Positions 25,749-31,577 of a stretch of 31,577 nucleotides of DNA are shown piece by piece; the first letter of the stretch is position 1, and each line of letters starts with the position of its first letter. The notes under the pieces are model-generated. The model saw only the letters and a list, made by a program, of their open reading frames with translations, had not been told where the DNA came from and made no database searches. The position numbers were made by a program, and so were the translations under genes. The DNA lies in the IMG/VR virus record IMGVR_UViG_3300027708_000223, positions 1-31,577 of that record; one strand, written 5' to 3'. This DNA is from a virus.

Positions 25749-27008
25749 ATGAAAAACGGTAAATTTTTTATAGTTAATGGGCGACCCAAGACAAAGCCCC
25801 CGCAACCGATATCTCCTCCGCTATCAACCTTGTCGTCAATGACAGTAGGAGGCTGGGGAGATCCTCATATGTATATTACTACTAGTTCTTTAGATTCTAA
25901 AAATAGAGTAATTACTAAAACTATAGCACAATGGGGAGATAATAAACCAGGAACCGCAGGAAATAATGAACTTATCCTATTAGATTTACAAACTTCAACA
26001 AATACTATAAAAGTTCTTTATACAAATAAGGCCTATGGCACCGCTAAAGTTGTTAGTAATGTTAGAGTGATTTATAACGGAACTTCTACAACATATAATA
26101 ATACAATTAAATTTACTGCTGGGCCAGTGAATATAAAAATCTTAAAAATTGGATCTGGAAATAATGCTTATCTTAATTTTGAAATTAGCTGGTCTGATAT
26201 TAATAATGTAGTTAAACTTGGTGGTGCTATAGTTCCTATACTTAAAAGAGTAGCTAGTAGCAACGGAACTTTATGGAATGGTGGAGACGGAGCATTATGG
26301 GATGGTTTTGGAAAAGCATTAGCTCCTTATGGTTTAACTAGAAGTAGTTTTGAAACTGGTATTAGTATTCAAGCAGTATCAGAAGAATTAATATTATCAG
26401 AAAATGAGGCCAGTTTCTTAACAATTGCAACAGAAAACTTTACTCAAAACAGTAATATTTTTGATAATTTACAAAATCTTGGAGAAAATGGAGAAGGAGA
26501 TAATGCTAATATTGGAGATTGGGATGCTACATACTCTGATATTTTGCCAGTACTTTCTGACCCTGGTGGATTAGAGGGGGCTATAGACATTGCTGTTAGT
26601 GGTTCAACAACTACTACAACAACTACTACAACAACCACACCAGCGCCAACCCCACCATGCTTATATCGTTATACTGGCAGATATGGAAGTGGCGGTAGTG
26701 GTGGATGGGCACTTGTTTCTGGTCCCGCAGGTTGTCCAAGCACCAACAGCACCACCTGCTATAATTTAACCTTTAGTCCATGTTTACCAGAACAGTCAGG
26801 ATGTAACCAAAAATATGGAGAGACTAACGATACATGCCTTATTCAAAGCGATGGTTCCGTTAGTAAAGGTCCTACGGCAGTAACCTCTTATTATTGTGTT
26901 GATGGTAGCTGTAATGAGTGCAAAACTTACGGAACATATTCTTCAAGTTGTCCAGAAGGATACACTCTATATGCTACTTCTTCAGAATGTTCTTCTTCCT
27001 GTGTTTAA
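25749..27008 (+). CDS. Adhesin with GDPH/VWD-like domain, Thr linker and Cys-rich end (419 aa)
   Basis: Start at ATG 25749 (MKNGKFFIVNGRPKTKPPQP). GGWGDPHMYITT near residue 35 is the hallmark start of von Willebrand D-like domains, although the usual TFDG is replaced by TSSLD. A globular region to about residue 285, a linker of about 12 Thr with PAPTPP, and a C-terminal domain with 14 or more Cys (CNQKYGETNDTCLIQ, CVDGSCNECKTYG, CSSSCV). Probable surface adhesin; Cys pairs suggest disulfides. Confidence 0.65.
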   Translation: MKNGKFFIVNGRPKTKPPQPISPPLSTLSSMTVGGWGDPHMYITTSSLDSKNRVITKTIAQWGDNKPGTAGNNELILLDLQTSTNTIKVLYTNKAYGTAKVVSNVRVIYNGTSTTYNNTIKFTAGPVNIKILKIGSGNNAYLNFEISWSDINNVVKLGGAIVPILKRVASSNGTLWNGGDGALWDGFGKALAPYGLTRSSFETGISIQAVSEELILSENEASFLTIATENFTQNSNIFDNLQNLGENGEGDNANIGDWDATYSDILPVLSDPGGLEGAIDIAVSGSTTTTTTTTTTTPAPTPPCLYRYTGRYGSGGSGGWALVSGPAGCPSTNSTTCYNLTFSPCLPEQSGCNQKYGETNDTCLIQSDGSVSKGPTAVTSYYCVDGSCNECKTYGTYSSSCPEGYTLYATSSECSSSCV

Positions 27009-27041
27009 TATAATAACAACTTTTAATTAAAGGAACTAAAT

Positions 27042-27641
27042 ATGCAACTAAATAATACTATTATAATAACTCCTCCTCCTTTTACTAATAATATTGGACA
27101 AATAATAAATCCAACCCCACTAGTTTTAGATAGTTTAGACTTAGTATTTACTGATAATGTAAAAAATAAAACTTTATATGTTAATGTTCTTGGTGTACCT
27201 GCTTCTATTTTACTTTGGTCCGGAGATGAATATGATACTATTGGAGATTGGACACAGGCTCAAGCTGAAAATAGGTTTTCTTATTTATTGGGAGATGATC
27301 CAGCAGCAGCATTACGAGCACTATTTCCAAAAACCCTAGAAGAAGATCCTAACGGAGCTGGTACAGTTTTAGCTAAAATGATTAAAAATTTAGGATTTAC
27401 TATATCAGATAATTGCGCTTGTAAAAAACATGCCTTAGAAATGAATGAGAAAGGTAATGATTGGTGTGTTGAAAATATTAATACAATTGTTGCTTGGCTC
27501 AAAGAAGAAACTAAAAATAGAAATATTGTGTTTATAGATATGGTTGCTAGACTAATGGTTATGAGAGCTATCAAAAAATCTCGTAAGCTATTAGCAAATG
27601 AACCAGTTCCAGAAAATGATGAAGAGTTAGATAATATTTAA
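27042..27641 (+). CDS. Structural or chaperone protein with CxC...MN..GxxWC motif (199 aa)
   Basis: N-terminal half beta-rich (LVFTDNVKNKTLYVNVLG). The C-terminal half contains NCACKKHALEMNEKGNDWCV then ENINTIVAWLKEETKNRNIV. The CxCxxxxxxMNxxGxxWCxxN..xIxxWLxEE pattern suggests a small zinc or Cys motif that I have seen in phage and glycosyltransferase contexts, function unknown. AAAGGAACTAAAT precedes the ATG. Confidence 0.6.
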   Translation: MQLNNTIIITPPPFTNNIGQIINPTPLVLDSLDLVFTDNVKNKTLYVNVLGVPASILLWSGDEYDTIGDWTQAQAENRFSYLLGDDPAAALRALFPKTLEEDPNGAGTVLAKMIKNLGFTISDNCACKKHALEMNEKGNDWCVENINTIVAWLKEETKNRNIVFIDMVARLMVMRAIKKSRKLLANEPVPENDEELDNI

Positions 27642-27665
27642 TTAATATGTGGAATTTTAATTTAA

Positions 27666-29509
<1,844 letters not shown>

Positions 29510-29510
<1 letters not shown>

Positions 29511-30385
29511 TGAATAATAAACTTCTTACTATAGGTATGGCAACATACGATGATTATGATGGTGTATATTTTAGTCTTCAAGCAATAAGAATGTACCAAC
29601 CAGTCCTTCAATCTATTGATTATGAATTAATAGTGATCGATAACAATCCAGATGGTTCTCACGGTCAAGCTGTCAAAGATCTTTTAACTGGATGGACTAA
29701 GGGTAAAGGAAAATATATTCCATATAAAGATAAAACTAGCACAGCAGTTAGAAATGAAATATTCTCTAATGCTAGTGGCAAATATACCATTTCAATGGAT
29801 TGTCATGTATTGATAGCTAGTGGGGGATTAGAGAAATTATTAGAATATTATAGTCAAAATGAAAATTGTAAAGATATAATTCAGGGGCCATTAATAAATG
29901 ATGATTTAGAAAGCTATTCTACAGAGTTTGCTCCAGAGTGGCGCGGAGATATGTATGGAACTTGGCATACTAATAGAGAAGGTTATGAGTCTGGACTTCC
30001 TTTTGAAATACAAATGATGGGACTAGGATTATTTTCTTGTGAGACTAAAAATTGGCCAGGATTTAATCCTCACTTTAAGGGTTTTGGTGCAGAAGAAGGC
30101 TATATTCATGAAAAGTTTAGACGCAATGGGGGCAAAGCAATATGTATTCCACAACTCAAGTGGGTTCATCGATTCAATCGTCCTAATGGAGTTAAATATC
30201 CTTTAGTTTTAGAAGATAGAATATGGAATTATTTTGTGGGGTGGTTAGAGATTAGTCAAGATCCTGATCATTATATGGTGGTTGATGCCTATAATTATTT
30301 CAAGACTAGAATACCAGAAGAGAGTTTAGATAATATATTGAATAGAGCCAAAAAAAGAATTCTTGGTAAAAATAGCCAATTATAA
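29510..30385 (+). CDS. Family 2 glycosyltransferase (291 aa)
   Basis: GT-A type fold: LLTIGMATYDDYDGVYFSLQ, LIVIDNNPDG, STAVRNEIFSNASGKYTISM, DCHVLIASGG (DxH at the place of the DXD metal motif), then FEIQMMGLGLFSCETKNWPG and FKGFGAEEGYIHEKFRRNGG, KWVHRFNRP. The E-E of GAEEGYI is a likely catalytic pair. The second half resembles polypeptide GalNAc/GlcNAc transferases. Its ATG shares a base with the stop of the Thr-rich adhesin (TAATG), so the two are made together. Probably decorates that protein. Confidence 0.85.
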
Positions 30386-30466
30386 GACCATTACTTATCT
30401 TGCCAGCGGGTGTATTAATAATTAAGATAACCTATATATCATTCTATAATAGGACTATATTTCAAG
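30386..30466 (+). promoter_or_regulatory. Gap with possible promoter
   Basis: TTATCTT ... AAGATAA form a loose inverted repeat (about 30395-30431). TATAAT at about 30445-30450 could be a -10 box, but no good -35 is seen. Confidence 0.3.
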
Positions 30467-31577
30467 ATGGCTGTAAATAATCTAATAATTTTGAGGAAAG
30501 GCACAGCCTCCCAGTGGAATTCGGCTAATCCAGTATTGGCTAGCGGAGAACCTGGATATGATTTAACTAATCTAATTCTCAAAGTAGGAGACGGAGTTAC
30601 TGCTTGGAATAGTCTATCCAACCACAACCATTCTGCTTCAAACATTAGTGATTTTAATAGTTCTGTTAGTGGACTTCTTCCAGTAAAGAGTATTACTGCT
30701 GGAAGTAATATTACTATTAGTTCAACTAGTGGAGCATATACCATTAACTCGACAGCTAGTGGTGGAGGAGGATCATCTACATCAATATCAAACTATGGAT
30801 CTAATAGGGTATTATTATCAGACAATACTTCTACAGGAATTAGCGCCCAAACTAATCTAATATTTGATGGAGCAACCCTGACTGCACCAAGCGGTAGTTT
30901 TACTTCGTTATCGGTTAGTGGAATTCCTTTACTTAATGGCGGTTATGATAACGAAATCCATGTTAGCCAAGTAGATGGAAATGATACCACCGGTAATGGT
31001 GACTTATTAAATCCAGTTGCATCTATTACCAAGGCTTTAACTTTAGTAGGATCTCAACGCAAAACAATTATTGTTCATCCCGGTACTTATACTGAAAATC
31101 CATCAATAACAGTTCAATATACAACTATAACTGGTCCGGGGCTTATTGGCGGTAATATAGTACTTTCTGGAACATTAAGCACAAATACTGGTTGTACAAT
31201 TGCTGGAATAAAGATGACAAACCTGACCATAGCTACGCCAACTGGTGCAGGAAATGTAAATATTTTAAATTGTGAGATTTCTGGCACACTTACAAAAAGC
31301 AGTAACGCCGACTACACTGTTCTTCGTTTATGTGACTATGGCTCCGCAAGTATTACTGGTGCAGGTTTAGTTGCTATTTTTGGTGGTAATCCAAATTTTA
31401 CAACAGTAAATAATGCTAGCGCAAATATAATTATTAAAAGCGCTGTTACTGTGGCTCCAGTTTTAACTTCTGGAACTTTAAGTCTTGTAGATTCTATAGT
31501 AGTTGCTGCTGTGACAAATGCTATCACATCAGCCTCTTCAAGTATCATTACTTTAGCCAACTGTCAAATGCTAACTT
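30467..31577 (+). CDS. Tail spike, MTD-N-like head plus beta-helix, 3' end beyond window
   Basis: Open from ATG 30467 to the window end (370 codons visible). The head NLIILRKGTASQWNSANPVL and SGEPGYDLTNLILKVGDGVT is the third copy of the fibre domain at 23432 and 25020. From residue about 165 comes a parallel beta-helix start (SQVDGNDTTGNGDLLNPVAS, ITKALTLVG, IIVHPGTYTENPSITVQYTT, ITGPGLIGG), typical of spikes that bind or cleave surface polysaccharide. Confidence 0.85.
   Translation, partial: MAVNNLIILRKGTASQWNSANPVLASGEPGYDLTNLILKVGDGVTAWNSLSNHNHSASNISDFNSSVSGLLPVKSITAGSNITISSTSGAYTINSTASGGGGSSTSISNYGSNRVLLSDNTSTGISAQTNLIFDGATLTAPSGSFTSLSVSGIPLLNGGYDNEIHVSQVDGNDTTGNGDLLNPVASITKALTLVGSQRKTIIVHPGTYTENPSITVQYTTITGPGLIGGNIVLSGTLSTNTGCTIAGIKMTNLTIATPTGAGNVNILNCEISGTLTKSSNADYTVLRLCDYGSASITGAGLVAIFGGNPNFTTVNNASANIIIKSAVTVAPVLTSGTLSLVDSIVVAAVTNAITSASSSIITLANCQMLT

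Noticed and set aside
31336-31560. - strand ORFs over the fibre and spike genes
   Set aside because: Shadows of Thr/Ser-rich + strand coding sequence, without ribosome sites or promoters.

Overview
The window is part of a tailed double-stranded DNA phage genome (or a prophage of one). The right two thirds carries a late morphogenesis block on the + strand: sigma-like factor, putative small terminase, large terminase, portal, fused protease/scaffold, decoration protein, major capsid protein, neck/tail proteins, fibres and spikes. The host is probably a planctomycete. This is inferred from a secreted YGYG/YRPV-rich protein at 11136-11438 and from an SUMF1-like protein of a type I associate with that phylum. 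Neither is proof.

Region 1 (1-10950) runs on the - strand. It holds about 35 tiny genes in about 21 short transcription units, each behind its own strong sigma70-type promoter (usually TTGACA, 16-18 bp, TAGAAT/TATAAT). Most promoters also carry a CGATAATA-like motif, either inside the spacer or just after the -10. This is the layout of phage early host-takeover genes: SH3-like proteins, short beta-alpha proteins, zinc-knuckle proteins, very acidic proteins and one-helix membrane peptides. One unit (about 790-1419) has no ORF but a dense set of complementary segments, and I read it as a large structured noncoding RNA.

Twelve copies of an unusual 85-bp element punctuate this region every 0.6-1.2 kb, always at the 3' end of a - strand unit. 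Each copy has four 10-bp arms of one consensus (GTAAGTSCTT) in alternating orientation, around a GC-rich core of GGCC/GCCC/GGGC blocks. Four copies are preceded on the + strand by a near-perfect sigma54-type -24/-12 sequence that would start transcription at the first arm. The element array and the large RNA are the best candidates here for an undescribed system.

Region 2 (10951-11830) is a boundary. It has two - strand genes with true rho-independent terminators (a secreted repeat protein and an AT-hook/HTH protein) and then a promoter facing right. The sequence becomes visibly more AT-rich after it.

Region 3 (11839-31577) is the + strand late block with tightly overlapping genes. A GDP-mannose 4,6-dehydratase, an HNH nuclease and an ERCC4-type nuclease lie between the putative small and the large terminase genes. 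After the capsid gene and a strong terminator come neck/tail genes and several adhesins: MTD-N-like fibre proteins, a GDPH/VWD-like protein, a protein with a circularly permuted SUMF1-like domain, and a beta-helix spike running off the window. Two adhesins have poly-Thr/Pro linkers, and a GT2 glycosyltransferase is translationally coupled to one of them, which suggests glycosylated tail proteins.
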